Shown here: piece by piece, positions 18,601 through 26,247 of the stretch | Layout of the letters: each line of letters opens with the position of its first letter | Position numbering within the stretch: position 1 is the stretch's first letter | Source: JAPPKS01 sp963667895 | Lineage (GTDB): Bacteria; Poribacteria; WGA-4E; PCPOR2b | Length of the DNA: 64,000 bases | Direction of reading: 5' to 3' | Assembly: GCA_965223985.1 (NCBI GenBank) | Contig: OZ245030.1 | Span: 2,790,001-2,854,000 of the forward strand | Position numbers and translations under genes: made by a program | Notes under the pieces: model-generated | Seen by the model: only the letters and a program-made list of their open reading frames with translations | Databases searched by the model: none | Told to the model about the DNA's origin: nothing

Positions 18601-19438
18601 CGATTTACGATTGAATCTCGCTATTCTTGCCGACGATAATTTACGGATGGAATCCGACATCGGGGAGCTTGAAGTAGCAGTATCAGTCGTAAACGGCAAA
18701 ATCGTTGGACCGATTCAGAAGCCCATCTTTGACGGACGCGTGAATTTGCTGGAGGGCCAATTTTCATTGCTGGATCACCTCTTTGCCATCAATCGTGGAT
18801 CATATATAGAAAACACCAACCCGTTTGAATTTAACCCTCAATATAAGATTGATGCCGAAACCATCGATCCCATCCGCAACATCACCGTAGTCACAACCGA
18901 TGACCAAGTACGTACGAAAGATGTGAAAATTACAGCCCATTTAAACGGCTATCTCAATGAGCATCGTCCACCTGAGTTTCAGGTTGATGTTCTCCGAAAA
19001 GGCGCAGGCGAGGAGTATCAAATGACCCCGAGACAAATCCTTTCCATTTTATCGTTCGGGGGAGCAGACACTTCTGAGTCTTTATCGACAAGCGCTACCT
19101 CAGACCTTTTGTTACGACAATCACAACGATATTTGGGCAATCGTTTTGCGGAGGTTGTGGGGTTCGTTGATGAGGTACGGTTTGACATTAGTCCTAGTGC
19201 GTTTGAAGCGTCGCGATTCTTATTTACTAAAGCGATCTCCGAGCGCTTTTTTCTAACGTCCTCTTTCACCCTCCAGCTTCACGCCGAACCGCGAATTGAA
19301 GTTGAATATCTGATTAATCAATACATCACAGTTAAAGGTGAAAAGAACGAGCAGGGCAAATTTGGCATCGATCTCAAACTTCAACAGAAATTTGGGTTGA
19401 CGCCAATTCGAGAGGCGCTCGATTCGATGCGTAATTAG
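12602..19438 (+). CDS. tamB: Giant TamB-like (DUF490/AsmA-like) translocation and assembly protein
   Basis: 2278 residues, nearly twice E. coli TamB. An N-terminal signal anchor (about 5-27) is followed by an AsmA-like start (LEKQLNHPVTIGRISGNVL). Then come well over a thousand residues of repeating amphipathic beta strands with recurring phrases of the type LxGxxxxPxxxGxxxL, as in hydrophobic-groove bridge proteins (TamB, YhdP, VPS13-like). The C-terminal 350 residues fit the DUF490 domain (GRVNLLEGQFSL, MTPRQILSILSFGG, RFFLTSSFTL). TamB links the inner membrane to an Omp85 partner and supports phospholipid traffic and outer-membrane protein insertion. An Omp85 gene follows 177 bases downstream, which supports the assignment. 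An ATG two codons later is an equally possible start. Confidence 0.88.
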   Translation: MRMRYVFLIFFTFIVLVVSGLFVSRSAYVLNWIRVVLAGELEKQLNHPVTIGRISGNVLTGLDIQQFKVSDQRPDKPNPLSIEEVNVKYGFWGLLRGRFLVKQLNLTRPQINAYIDQDGKFNLASLIPEKSAESSARLPQLLISRASIEDGEVSFEDETRNFKVAISGIHSYIDGPRDRWKHSGSLNIRDGRFELNGIETQINELKTEFEFLENEGALKELRLAIGNSSLTLTGSVREFNGISPSDERSTPILDTQINLNVDLRDLQKYLPAHELEGVAQVAIKTSGWIEDMTGQFDLKLPQAKINQISLENWVAEAEFTQNQFHLTAINGILASGAVTGGADAKLASEGLTYSGWLQLADLQANQLVPMIVELPEDFLVIKGDVNGKILFSGDSPDPRNFKLDGNLQLSAATLNDVPIRDSEGRCGIKNNQLSLSANLDEAQIRVNGMLGLPGQPDLDLNITQIDVGKLSRILRIPDLSGDGALTGKISPNPPLSASFSIPDAALYDVPIGVLRADFHYVDGRVLLHPVHLVKGESELTLNGVARLEGNIPVDFSVSARPLQIADYVRLAGDDFPVEGIATGELKLDGTLAKLDGRGSLQIAAGKAWGLAFDPLTLPLEIEDYVVKTPKFELLARGQRGVLNTQLTPDGDYEIDFQSGTMRLAELAIAMGITDFQLDADLVVEAAGQANTRDPRVDLSVDFSNVTYAGNPLRDVRLEGIYMGDALHFEGSGFDNTCRIQGVMESVEGTPYKVFVEGRHVDVTPILRLFNEPLADNLTGNANGTLEISGTLADVTQFALRMSLPTLVLHANGRQLINPSTVKLGFADDLWHIQSFELADSRDHRPFLRAAGTLGAASFDPNPLSPTPQSEESVHSREQFDFTIESEGFALEHLTDILGLSPMISGLARYKFSGSGTAEDAQFTLDWSLANLSVKTPIEPITISEAGGRLVYKDRNLILEQVNFLWLDTPIEVHGSIPLDLSLMPMSFEERIAEDAMRIGFRGKRFRLVLLKEFFPQLSLLEGYSDLSGEISGSLLQPELTASVDVKGTKMQLLDFPQPIENLQARLHVHGGGKSPTNVYTPLSNEDKARCGLTHDLITVNLEFANWNLGGGHYQAAGSWSLPKTDSQSSLSSISRFPEMVSFQLQLDGKRVNLTNFANYLARGKPPTLIREYDLEGQVDVSLELQGNGFQADQVSGTLKCSNLRASINKLQFDAELKHKEHLDRGDVSEGLRQSFANHGIALSPNAPVSVEKGDSRWVIINQQDSNRQYTVREDSAKLNIYRNHIMESLAPIRFRFSAGKLNIESFQVGQPQGGVINTAGTFDTDGNLNLQLEVSELPYALLLPSLTLPFFNTSTLLDGRFSSQISLGGTLAEPIIDAKWYTQAGSENTELSDRGFAKYQNKTLVLGDTIRLGNADNQLIISGDIPIDFSFKSLNLSKRFPDLPMNVRVQGQNRSKLTLDFLALLFPVLLEDSGGIVDVDVSIRGTTASPYLDGGWAVRNGMIKFKNFDSPISDAKMDLDASEGKVSIPAFSFQIGEGTYVARMPIEFQMNGLFPTDFEVQQFTITDAQISDFARSFLTGEIIADLQGSITAEASLRFPVNQLITPGETAWTPKIALPHLHNLIEHAIGELNIQNILVKSMVEGLDYTISNPIPIKIRLADQMVKLEEFILEDQKSITDAQRLKLNGFGSWELGKALYFRMDMHHFNLGFISDFVPDAYAIRGFLNGVLDIRGTEADPEVTFEWETPNFSLRHAELDEFTGKIVYKDKKLRLTGKDGNNVRFSVGTNRAKFSGLIPFNLSFLEFKAEPLQHEEIEGRLDVAIRDLDFLPLIIPSCDFADGTGEIGVTIGGHLRSPQLKGIANLRNLEFDLPDSYTKIEKTEIDLDFTHQGLNIRRFDGRLNGGTYRISGFVESNWHRIHNINLSAALRDGCIFELPGVYWFKFERADLAINGGLKVPELTGSIHIAEGRYEKHWRELVKDWFNKDADVQAEVWFDYPLVRDLRLNLAILADDNLRMESDIGELEVAVSVVNGKIVGPIQKPIFDGRVNLLEGQFSLLDHLFAINRGSYIENTNPFEFNPQYKIDAETIDPIRNITVVTTDDQVRTKDVKITAHLNGYLNEHRPPEFQVDVLRKGAGEEYQMTPRQILSILSFGGADTSESLSTSATSDLLLRQSQRYLGNRFAEVVGFVDEVRFDISPSAFEASRFLFTKAISERFFLTSSFTLQLHAEPRIEVEYLINQYITVKGEKNEQGKFGIDLKLQQKFGLTPIREALDSMRN

Positions 19439-19615
19439 GTAATTCGTAATATAGAAGCACGAGAGATGCTTAACAAAGGGTCACAATACAAAACGCCGTT
19501 CTCGGAGGTGGAAGCATGAAAACGTGAGGTAGATGCGATTCAGAGTTTTTCTTCCCAGGGATTACTTCCACGTAGTCCTGAAGTTGTATTTTCCGCCTTA
19601 CGTATCATCGCTATC

Positions 19616-22339
19616 ATGAATTTTAGCCGTTTCTTCCCTTACTACATCATTAGCTTGATGTTTCTATCCAACTCTGTTTTGGGACAACCTGATAACCATC
19701 CTATCGTTGATATCGTATACCTCCTCAACGACAATACTCTCCACGAATCTCCCCTGCTCAATGACCTGCAACATAAGACGAAAATCTCGATTGGAGAACA
19801 GCCTTCCCGTCATGCGGTTCGTATGAGCATAGAGGCCATCTATTCAATCGGGGAGTTTTCTCAAGTGGAAGTTGTCCAGAGCTATGTGCCAGGTGGTGTT
19901 TCAATTCGGTTCAGGCTTACAAGGAAAATCAAAGTTCGGCAAATCCAATTCACCGGTAATAATCACTTGAGTAAAAATGACCTCTTTAAAGTAATGAAAT
20001 CCCGTCCGGAGAAAGAGTATTACGAGCAGATCGCCGAGCAGGATCGACAAAGAATTCTCGATTTATACAGTGATGATTACGGCTATCTTCAGGCCGAAGT
20101 GCGGTTCATACCGCCCGATCTGCAGCTTGGACATGAGGCTAATTTGTTGTACGAAATCTCCGAGGGCAGACAATCCCTGATTGGGGAAATTGGGTTTAAA
20201 GGGGTTAAGGGAATCGAACCCAAAAAGTTGGGAAAGGTGCTAAATAGTAAAGCGGGCAAAGCTTACCAGCAACGGCGGATTGAAGGAGATATTGATGCAA
20301 TCCGCACATTATACCGCAAAAATGGGTATCTCACCGTCCAAGTTGAGGATAAATCGTATTATGACAATAAAACGGGTATGGTTTCTCTCATCTACCGTGT
20401 TTATGAAGGGAAAAAGGTAGTTGTCAAGCTAGTTGGTGATAATGTTGACAGCCATGAACTAAGAGCGAAACTGAGTCTATTCAAACAGGATAGTTATTCG
20501 GATACAATCCTCCGTAGCAATAGACAACAGATTCGGCGGATCTATCAAAAGAAAGGGTATTACAACCCGGAAGTTACTTATCAGACCGAAAAAGAATCGA
20601 ACGATGAGGTTATTATTCGTTTCGACATTCATCCCGGCGTAGTTCTACGCGTTGGTACAATTACCTTTACAGGAAATGCGGCATTTACAGATGCTGAGCT
20701 TCGAGGCAAGATGGGGATCCAACCACGCAGTCGAGGCGGAATTATTCCTAGATTTGGTTGGTTATTTCCTAGAGGTATTTTCGATCCGGCGATTTTCGAA
20801 AAAGATGTCCGAGTACTGAAACTTTTTTATAAAAAAGCGGGTTATGCTAACGTTCAAATTACACCGGAAAAAGAAATTAATGAAAATAAAGAGCGGGTCA
20901 ACTTAAATATTAAGGTCGATGAAGGAAATCGCCAAATCATAAAGGTTGTGAATATTGAAGGGAACCAGCTATTTGAAACAAGCACGTTACTGCCCAAGCC
21001 TGCTGCAAAAGTGGGGGAAGCCTATAGCACAGATCTTGTCGCGCGAGATCTGCAATCCATCCAGTCCCTTTACAATAAAGAGGGGTATATTTACGCTAGC
21101 ATTGAACCTCACTACGAGTCTGAAACAGGTAGACTTCTTTATCAAATCTCCGAGGGGATTCAAACCAAGTTTGGCCGGTTCTACTTTGATGGAGAGGGCC
21201 GAATAAAACTGCACGTTTTGGAGCGAGAGTTTGAAAACCTTGACGGTGCTGTGTTTAACCGGGAAAAATTGGTTGAAGCACGGCGGCGTCTGTTCAATCT
21301 TGGAATCTTTCGGGAAATCCGGATACAGACGCCTGGGCAGCTTGAGGCACAAGAGACGATTGATGTCAATGTTGATGCCAAAGTCAGAGCTCCGGGGTCA
21401 ATGAGCTTGAGCGGAGGTTATAGCCCTTCAGAAGGAGTTCGAGGAACAATCGGTGCGACTCACAATAATATACACAAACGAAACATACGAGCAGGGCTGC
21501 AGTTCCGTATCGGAACCCGCGGCAACTTGTATGAGCTAACCCTGAGTGAACCGTGGTTCAAACCGCCGCTCATTGGACATACAATCGGCACTCTTCGCTT
21601 ATTTGAAGATAATCTGGAGGAAAACAATGACATACGCGCCCGGGGTGTAACGGCCAACATTGCGAAGAGACTTGGATTGATTAGCAACCTGGCAATCCAG
21701 TACAAATATCAGGAGTTGCACCAGAGTGATAGCGACAAAAGCGCAAATGTGAGCAGTTTGGGAATCTCGCTTCATCGGGATAACCGGGATGGCTTTCTCA
21801 ACCCCAGAAATGGATGGCTCAACGAGGTAGCAGTAGAGTATGCGGGCGAGTTTCTCGGCGGCGAAACCCGCTTTTTGAAATTTACAACTGATAATCGCTT
21901 CTACAATCAGTTCCGGAGAGTTGTTGTTGCGAGCGCACTCCGGCTAGGCTGGTTGCAGCCTAACCGTGCCCGTGAGATTGTAGATCTTCTCTCTTTTGAA
22001 CGTTTTTGGGCGGGTGGATCCACGACAGTGAGAGGATACGACGAAAGATCATTAGGCCCTGGTGAATTGGACAATCCTCGAGGGGATGTTCTGTTGATTT
22101 TCAATGCAGAATTGCGTTTCCCGATATATAGGTTTATCGGTGGCGCGCTGTTTTTTGACACGGGAAACGTGTGGGACAAACTGCAACTCTCAGAAATTGA
22201 ACGCAACCTGCCTCGTTCAGCAATTGGTGTGGGGCTGCGTATTGAGACGCCTCTTGGACCTGCCCGTTTGGATTCCGGTTTCCAGCTCACAGAGAAATTC
22301 CCGCGTCGCATCCATATTGAACTGGGCCACGCTTTTTAA
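19616..22339 (+). CDS. Omp85-family outer-membrane assembly protein (BamA/TamA type)
   Basis: 907 residues. Signal peptide to about 24 (ending SNSVLGQ). Six or seven POTRA-like repeats follow, recognisable by starts such as VRQIQFTGNNHLS, IGEIGFKGVKGIE, VGTITFTGNAAF, IKVVNIEGNQLF and FGRFYFDGEGRI. The C-terminal barrel (about 590-907) has the Omp85 signature VRGYDERSLGPGE and ends GHAF with the terminal phenylalanine expected of outer-membrane barrels. More POTRAs than BamA (five) or TamA (three) make the exact class uncertain. Linkage to the tamB-like gene suggests a TamA role, or a single Omp85 serving both roles. No ribosome-binding site is obvious at the ATG. Confidence 0.9.
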   Translation: MNFSRFFPYYIISLMFLSNSVLGQPDNHPIVDIVYLLNDNTLHESPLLNDLQHKTKISIGEQPSRHAVRMSIEAIYSIGEFSQVEVVQSYVPGGVSIRFRLTRKIKVRQIQFTGNNHLSKNDLFKVMKSRPEKEYYEQIAEQDRQRILDLYSDDYGYLQAEVRFIPPDLQLGHEANLLYEISEGRQSLIGEIGFKGVKGIEPKKLGKVLNSKAGKAYQQRRIEGDIDAIRTLYRKNGYLTVQVEDKSYYDNKTGMVSLIYRVYEGKKVVVKLVGDNVDSHELRAKLSLFKQDSYSDTILRSNRQQIRRIYQKKGYYNPEVTYQTEKESNDEVIIRFDIHPGVVLRVGTITFTGNAAFTDAELRGKMGIQPRSRGGIIPRFGWLFPRGIFDPAIFEKDVRVLKLFYKKAGYANVQITPEKEINENKERVNLNIKVDEGNRQIIKVVNIEGNQLFETSTLLPKPAAKVGEAYSTDLVARDLQSIQSLYNKEGYIYASIEPHYESETGRLLYQISEGIQTKFGRFYFDGEGRIKLHVLEREFENLDGAVFNREKLVEARRRLFNLGIFREIRIQTPGQLEAQETIDVNVDAKVRAPGSMSLSGGYSPSEGVRGTIGATHNNIHKRNIRAGLQFRIGTRGNLYELTLSEPWFKPPLIGHTIGTLRLFEDNLEENNDIRARGVTANIAKRLGLISNLAIQYKYQELHQSDSDKSANVSSLGISLHRDNRDGFLNPRNGWLNEVAVEYAGEFLGGETRFLKFTTDNRFYNQFRRVVVASALRLGWLQPNRAREIVDLLSFERFWAGGSTTVRGYDERSLGPGELDNPRGDVLLIFNAELRFPIYRFIGGALFFDTGNVWDKLQLSEIERNLPRSAIGVGLRIETPLGPARLDSGFQLTEKFPRRIHIELGHAF

Positions 22340-22350
22340 AGAAAAATCCC

Positions 22351-22379
22351 TTGACAAACGCAAAGCTTCTATGTATAAT
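22351..22379 (+). promoter_or_regulatory. Consensus sigma70 promoter of the tRNA/secE operon
   Basis: TTGACA (22351-22356), 17-base spacer, TATAAT (22374-22379). Both hexamers are perfect; the first tRNA begins 15 bases later. Confidence 0.9.
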
Positions 22380-22393
22380 TCACACTCGCGATT

Positions 22394-22469
22394 GCTGGTG
22401 TAGCTCAACTGGCAGAGCAAGTGATTTGTAATCACTAGGTTGGGGGTTCGATTCCTCTCGCCAGCTCCA
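22394..22469 (+). tRNA. tRNA-Thr (anticodon TGT)
   Basis: Acceptor arms GCTGGTG and CGCCAGC, anticodon loop TTTGTAA, T arm with GGTTCGATTCC. The 3' CCA is encoded. First of a Thr-Tyr-Gly-Thr series. Confidence 0.95.
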
Positions 22470-22486
22470 TTCTCAATACACCAGAT

Positions 22487-22568
22487 GGGGAGATACCAAA
22501 GCGGTCAAACGGGGCAGACTGTAAATCTGTTGGCTATGCCTTCGAAGGTTCGAATCCTTCTCTCCCCA
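22487..22568 (+). tRNA. tRNA-Tyr (anticodon GTA)
   Basis: Acceptor arms GGGGAGA and TCTCCCC, anticodon loop CTGTAAA, and the long variable arm typical of class II tRNAs. CCA is not encoded. Confidence 0.95.
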
Positions 22569-22591
22569 TTATTTATGACGCACAGCAAAAC

Positions 22592-22665
22592 GCGGGAGTA
22601 GCTCAGGTCGGTAGAGCATTGGCCTTCCAAGCCAATTGTCGCGGGTTCGAACCCCGTCTCCCGCT
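22592..22665 (+). tRNA. tRNA-Gly (anticodon TCC)
   Basis: Acceptor arms GCGGGAG and CTCCCGC, anticodon loop CTTCCAA. CCA is not encoded. Confidence 0.95.
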
Positions 22666-22803
22666 CTGATTCTGATCTATGGTAATCCCCCTTTCAAGGT
22701 AGATTGTCGTGGCAGATTCGTCAAACTCCCTCTTTGTCTATCTGGCGGGTCCTTTCGCGCTCAAAGACGAGACCAAATGTTGGACGGGGGATTTGTTTGC
22801 TGT

Positions 22804-22876
<73 letters not shown>

Positions 22877-22923
22877 TCAGTACGCGTTTCAAAACCGGAT
22901 GTAATAACTTTCGAGTGACCCTT

Positions 22924-23076
22924 ATGCCTAGAGATATTGTTTCGTTAGCGTGTGATGATTGCAAACGACGAAACTATGTGACGACAAAGAATAAAAGGAA
23001 ACAACAAGCGCGTTATGAGTTTAAGAAATACTGTCGTTTTTGTCGGAAACACACACTACACAAAGAAACTCGATAA
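22924..23076 (+). CDS. rpmG: 50S ribosomal protein bL33
   Basis: 50 residues starting MPRDIVSLACDDCKRRNYV and ending in a basic tail. CDDC and CRFC form a zinc ribbon, so this is the zinc-binding form. It lies between tRNA-Thr and tRNA-Trp in the classic rpmG-trnW-secE-nusG order. The ATG at 22924 is chosen because it gives the standard L33 N-terminus; the reading frame stays open further upstream through the tRNA. Confidence 0.93.
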   Translation: MPRDIVSLACDDCKRRNYVTTKNKRKQQARYEFKKYCRFCRKHTLHKETR

Positions 23077-23100
23077 AACATCAATCATTTCCCTGCTTGC

Positions 23101-23173
23101 AGGCCAGTGGCTCAACGGCTAGAGCATCGGTCTCCAAAACCGAGGGTTGGGGGTTCGAGTCCCTCCTGGCCTG
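23101..23173 (+). tRNA. tRNA-Trp (anticodon CCA)
   Basis: Acceptor arms AGGCCAG and CTGGCCT, anticodon loop CTCCAAA, discriminator G. Located directly upstream of secE as in many bacteria. Confidence 0.95.
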
Positions 23174-23200
23174 CCTATTTATTAAATAATCCTCAAATTT

Positions 23201-23575
23201 ATGATAGCTCGCGTAAAAAAATATCTACTAGAAATTCGGATTGAATGGGAAAAGGTATCGAAACCTGACTGGAAGGATGTCCGGGGAAATACACTTGTCG
23301 TGATTGTAGCATGCGCGATTTTGGGATTTTTCCTGTGGCTTGTCGATGGCAATGCGGCTTATCCCACTTGGACCTCTGAGCTTGGACTGATTCTGCTCAT
23401 TGTGTTAATTCCAATCGTTCCTCTGATTGCGAAACGTTATACGTCTAAGTGGAAAGTATCAATCCCCATTGTGATTCTTCCACTGGCTATTGTCGCGTGT
23501 TTTCATTTTATTCTAGACCAGGAAATTAAAGGATTCGGTTTGTCTTTGCTTCGCGATTTGTTTATTCGTCGCTAA
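23201..23575 (+). CDS. secE: SecE preprotein translocase subunit, unusually extended
   Basis: 124 residues; most single-span SecE proteins have 60-80. The N-terminus has the diagnostic amphipathic helix and hinge (IEWEKVSKPDWKDVRGNTL, about 14-32) followed by the conserved membrane segment at 31-49. Two extra hydrophobic segments follow (about 61-77 and 86-105), and the chain ends DQEIKGFGLSLLRDLFIRR. E. coli SecE also has three spans, but there the conserved one is last; here the best match is first, and the third also resembles a SecE span. Position between tRNA-Trp and nusG secures the identity. It should clamp SecY in the inner membrane. Confidence 0.88.
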   Translation: MIARVKKYLLEIRIEWEKVSKPDWKDVRGNTLVVIVACAILGFFLWLVDGNAAYPTWTSELGLILLIVLIPIVPLIAKRYTSKWKVSIPIVILPLAIVACFHFILDQEIKGFGLSLLRDLFIRR

Positions 23576-23636
23576 GCATGATTTTTGGTCATTCTGTACT
23601 AATCCCACGACTAACTTCAATGGATAAGGGAAATCT

Positions 23637-24200
23637 ATGACCGGCTTCTGGTATATTATCCACATCTATTCTGGACATGAAAAAAAAGTCAAGGTAAACC
23701 TTGAGCATCGGGTGAAAGCAGTAGGTCTGGATGAGGACATTCTTCAAGTCATCATTCCGATAAAGGAAGTTGTGGAAGTTAAAAACGGCAAGAAACGAAC
23801 TTTCGAACGTCCCTCTTATCCAGGATATATTCTTATCCAAACCGCGAATGAATTGAAGGTAGATGCAGAGAATGAGGGTAGTCAGAAAAGTTGGCATCTG
23901 ATCCGGGAAACCCCCGGCGTGATGGGTTTTGTTGGTTCAAGTTCCCATCCACCTCCACTTGCTGAAGAGGAGGTGCAAAATGCCCTTAATATTTCAACGG
24001 ATGAGGAGAAAAGGAGACCCTCTCCAGCCGTGGACTATGTCGTTGGAGACAAGGTTAAGGTAATTGATGGGCCATTCAACGAATTTCCCGCGGAGATTCA
24101 TGGCATCGACGAGGAAAAACAGCGATTACATCTCATGATTTCTATTTTTGGTAGGACAACCCCGATTGAACTTGATTTTTTCCAGGTCGAGACAATTTAG
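23637..24200 (+). CDS. nusG: Transcription termination/antitermination factor NusG
   Basis: 187 residues. NGN domain at the start (FWYIIHIYSGHEKKVKVNLE, PSYPGYILIQ, TPGVMGFVG) and a KOW domain from about 130 (VGDKVKVIDGPFNEFPAEI, FGRTTPIELDF). AAGGGAAA precedes the ATG. NusG binds RNA polymerase and couples transcription to Rho or the ribosome. Normal length and normal position between secE and rplK. Confidence 0.97.
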   Translation: MTGFWYIIHIYSGHEKKVKVNLEHRVKAVGLDEDILQVIIPIKEVVEVKNGKKRTFERPSYPGYILIQTANELKVDAENEGSQKSWHLIRETPGVMGFVGSSSHPPPLAEEEVQNALNISTDEEKRRPSPAVDYVVGDKVKVIDGPFNEFPAEIHGIDEEKQRLHLMISIFGRTTPIELDFFQVETI

Positions 24201-24221
24201 GGCATTCTTGGAGAGGTATAA

Positions 24222-24647
24222 ATGGCAAAAAAAGTTGCTGGCGTTGTTAAACTTCAACTCGTATCCGGGCAGGCAACTCCAAACCCACCTGTGGGTCCAA
24301 GCCTCGCCCCCTATATGATCAATATTCCAGAGTTTATAAAATCTTTTAATGCGAAAACTCAAGACCAACAAGGATTAGTTGTTACAACGGTTGTGACTTG
24401 TTACACGGATCGCTCTTTTGCTTTCGAGGTGAAATCACCGCCGACAGCGGTGCTGTTGAAGCAAGCAGGAAAAATCGCGAAGGGATCGGGCGAACCAAAC
24501 CGGAATAAGGTTGCCTCTGTTACAGAGGAGCAAATCAAGGAAATTGCGCAAACTAAATTGCCGGATTTGAATACGGCAAGCTTGGAATCTGCTATGCAAA
24601 TGGTGAAAGGAACCGCCCGGAGTATGGGAATTACAATCACAGGATAA
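24222..24647 (+). CDS. rplK: 50S ribosomal protein uL11
   Basis: 141 residues, complete. Starts MAKKVAGVVKLQLVSGQA, with TPNPPVGPSLAPYMINI, the N-terminal methylation-target lysines and the C-terminal rRNA-binding domain (GTARSMGITI). GAGAGGT precedes the ATG. Its TAA lies 14 bases before the rplA start. Confidence 0.97.
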   Translation: MAKKVAGVVKLQLVSGQATPNPPVGPSLAPYMINIPEFIKSFNAKTQDQQGLVVTTVVTCYTDRSFAFEVKSPPTAVLLKQAGKIAKGSGEPNRNKVASVTEEQIKEIAQTKLPDLNTASLESAMQMVKGTARSMGITITG

Positions 24648-24661
24648 TGCGGAGGATTATA

Positions 24662-25360
24662 ATGAAAAAGAGGGGAAAGCGATACCGAGAGATTGTTCAG
24701 GTCGTTGATCGTCTTAGGTCTTACGATTTAGATGAAGCATTGCCTCTAGTAAAAAAGACAGCGACCTTGAAATTCGCAGAAACGGTCGATCTGGCTGTGC
24801 ATCTTGGTGTCGATCCAAGACATGCAGAGCAGAATGTTCGCGGTACCGTTGCATTGCCGCATGGCACCGGCAAGCAGATGCGCGTTATTGTATTTGCCGA
24901 AGGGGAAAAAGCACGTGAGGCAGCAGACGCAGGAGCGGATGCCACCGGCAGCGATGACCTAGTTGAGCGGGTTGCCAGTGGCTGGCTAGACTTTGATGCT
25001 GTCGTTGCAACGCCAGATATGATGCGAAGGATTTCGTCAAAACTGGGGCGGATTCTTGGTCCAAGAGGATTAATGCCTAACCCAAAGGCTGGAACGGTAA
25101 CGATGGATGTTGCAGAGACCGTTCGGAATATCAAAGCCGGGCAGATAGAATACCGTGTCGAAAAGCAGTCAGGAGTTATTCATGTTCCTGTCGGCAAGAG
25201 TTCGTTTGATGACCATCAAATTCAGGAGAATATTGAGGCCGTCATGAGTACCCTGATTCGGGCACGGCCCTCTTCCGCAAAAGGAAGATATTTGAAGAGC
25301 GTAGCTATCTCATCAACAATGGGCGTTGGAATTCGCCTGAATCCACAGCAATTTAGCTAA
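24662..25360 (+). CDS. rplA: 50S ribosomal protein uL1
   Basis: 232 residues from the ATG at 24662, preceded by GGAGG; an in-frame ATG at 24647 overlaps the rplK stop and would place the ribosome-binding site inside the gene. Signature blocks: VDLAVHLGVDPRHAEQNVRG, GRILGPRGLMPNPKAGT and IEYRVEKQSGVIHVPVGK. L1 forms the ribosomal stalk near the E site and usually represses the L11 operon by binding its own mRNA. Confidence 0.97.
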   Translation: MKKRGKRYREIVQVVDRLRSYDLDEALPLVKKTATLKFAETVDLAVHLGVDPRHAEQNVRGTVALPHGTGKQMRVIVFAEGEKAREAADAGADATGSDDLVERVASGWLDFDAVVATPDMMRRISSKLGRILGPRGLMPNPKAGTVTMDVAETVRNIKAGQIEYRVEKQSGVIHVPVGKSSFDDHQIQENIEAVMSTLIRARPSSAKGRYLKSVAISSTMGVGIRLNPQQFS

Positions 25361-25419
25361 TTCCTAATTTGACGTGAAACGAACTATGTGTGTTTGAAAA
25401 TTGAATATCTTTTGAGAAG

Positions 25420-25574
25420 CAGTCGTAGACAGTAGGTGCAATTCGCTTAAATGAGATGTTTATAGCCTACCGAGGCTTGCGTTACCATTCAGACATTAGG
25501 TATTGGGAGCTGATATTGAATACTTGGTGTCAATTTAGAAGGTAAGCCTCCAATTTGACTGGAGGTTTTTTTTT
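25420..25574 (+). ncRNA. Ribosomal protein L10 leader (autoregulatory mRNA element)
   Basis: The 287-base gap between rplA and rplJ holds GTAGACAGTAGGTGC (about 25425-25439) and TAGCCTACCGAGGCTTG (about 25462-25478). These are the paired, conserved core of the L10 leader, where TAGG pairs with CCTA. L10/L12 binding to this RNA reduces rplJL expression. A rho-independent hairpin at 25546-25574 closes the element, so control is probably by attenuation. Confidence 0.8.
25546..25574 (+). terminator. Attenuator terminator in the L10 leader
   Basis: GCCTCCA (25546-25552), loop ATTTGAC, TGGAGG (25560-25565), then nine T. It lies 74 bases before the rplJ start. Confidence 0.85.
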
Positions 25575-25647
25575 GGATGTCTAAAGACTAACATTAACCT
25601 TGTACTTAAACAGGCATCAAGCCTGTGTTTACGTGAGAGGGTGTCAA

Positions 25648-26214
25648 GTGCCTAACCAGAAAAATATCGAACAAGTCGAACAGATTCAGGAGCGTTTTCA
25701 GAACTCAGAAGTCATTATCCTGACCGACTTTCAAGGGCTAACGGTCGCGGAGATTAACGAACTACGACGTCAACTGGACGAAGCAGGTATCCAATACAAA
25801 GTCTACAAGAATACGTTAATTCGTGTCGCCGCCCAAGCGTTGGGGATTGAGAGTTTAGAATCCTACCTCCATGGTACAACCGCCGTTGCAATGAGCAGTG
25901 ATCCGGCGATGCCTTCGAAAATCTTTACAGATTTTAGTGCTGAACATGAAAACTTACAGATTAAGGGAGGCGTTCTGGGAAAAAGAGTCATTGATGCCGC
26001 AGCGGTTGAGGAACTTATTAAGATGCCATCGCGGGAGCAGTTGATTGCACGTGCGGTGGGTGGTTTAAAGTCGCCAATATCCGGCTTGATGTTCGTTTTA
26101 CACCAAGGTTCGCCTTTGACCGGGCTGGTCAATGTTTTAAACGGTTCAATCCGACAGGTGACAACTGTATTACAGGCAATTGCCAATCGGAAAAAAGAAG
26201 CCGAACAGGCATAA
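25648..26214 (+). CDS. rplJ: 50S ribosomal protein uL10
   Basis: 188 residues from the GTG at 25648, preceded by AGAGGG with six bases of spacing; a longer frame opens at 25600 but gives an atypical N-terminus. Motifs: VIILTDFQGLTVAEINELRR, YKVYKNTLIRVAA, HGTTAVAMS. The C-terminal helix that holds L7/L12 dimers is at about 150-188. It forms the stalk base with L11. Confidence 0.95.
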   Translation: MPNQKNIEQVEQIQERFQNSEVIILTDFQGLTVAEINELRRQLDEAGIQYKVYKNTLIRVAAQALGIESLESYLHGTTAVAMSSDPAMPSKIFTDFSAEHENLQIKGGVLGKRVIDAAAVEELIKMPSREQLIARAVGGLKSPISGLMFVLHQGSPLTGLVNVLNGSIRQVTTVLQAIANRKKEAEQA

Positions 26215-26247
26215 ATTTTATTTGAAGATAAAGAAAGGAATACAACA

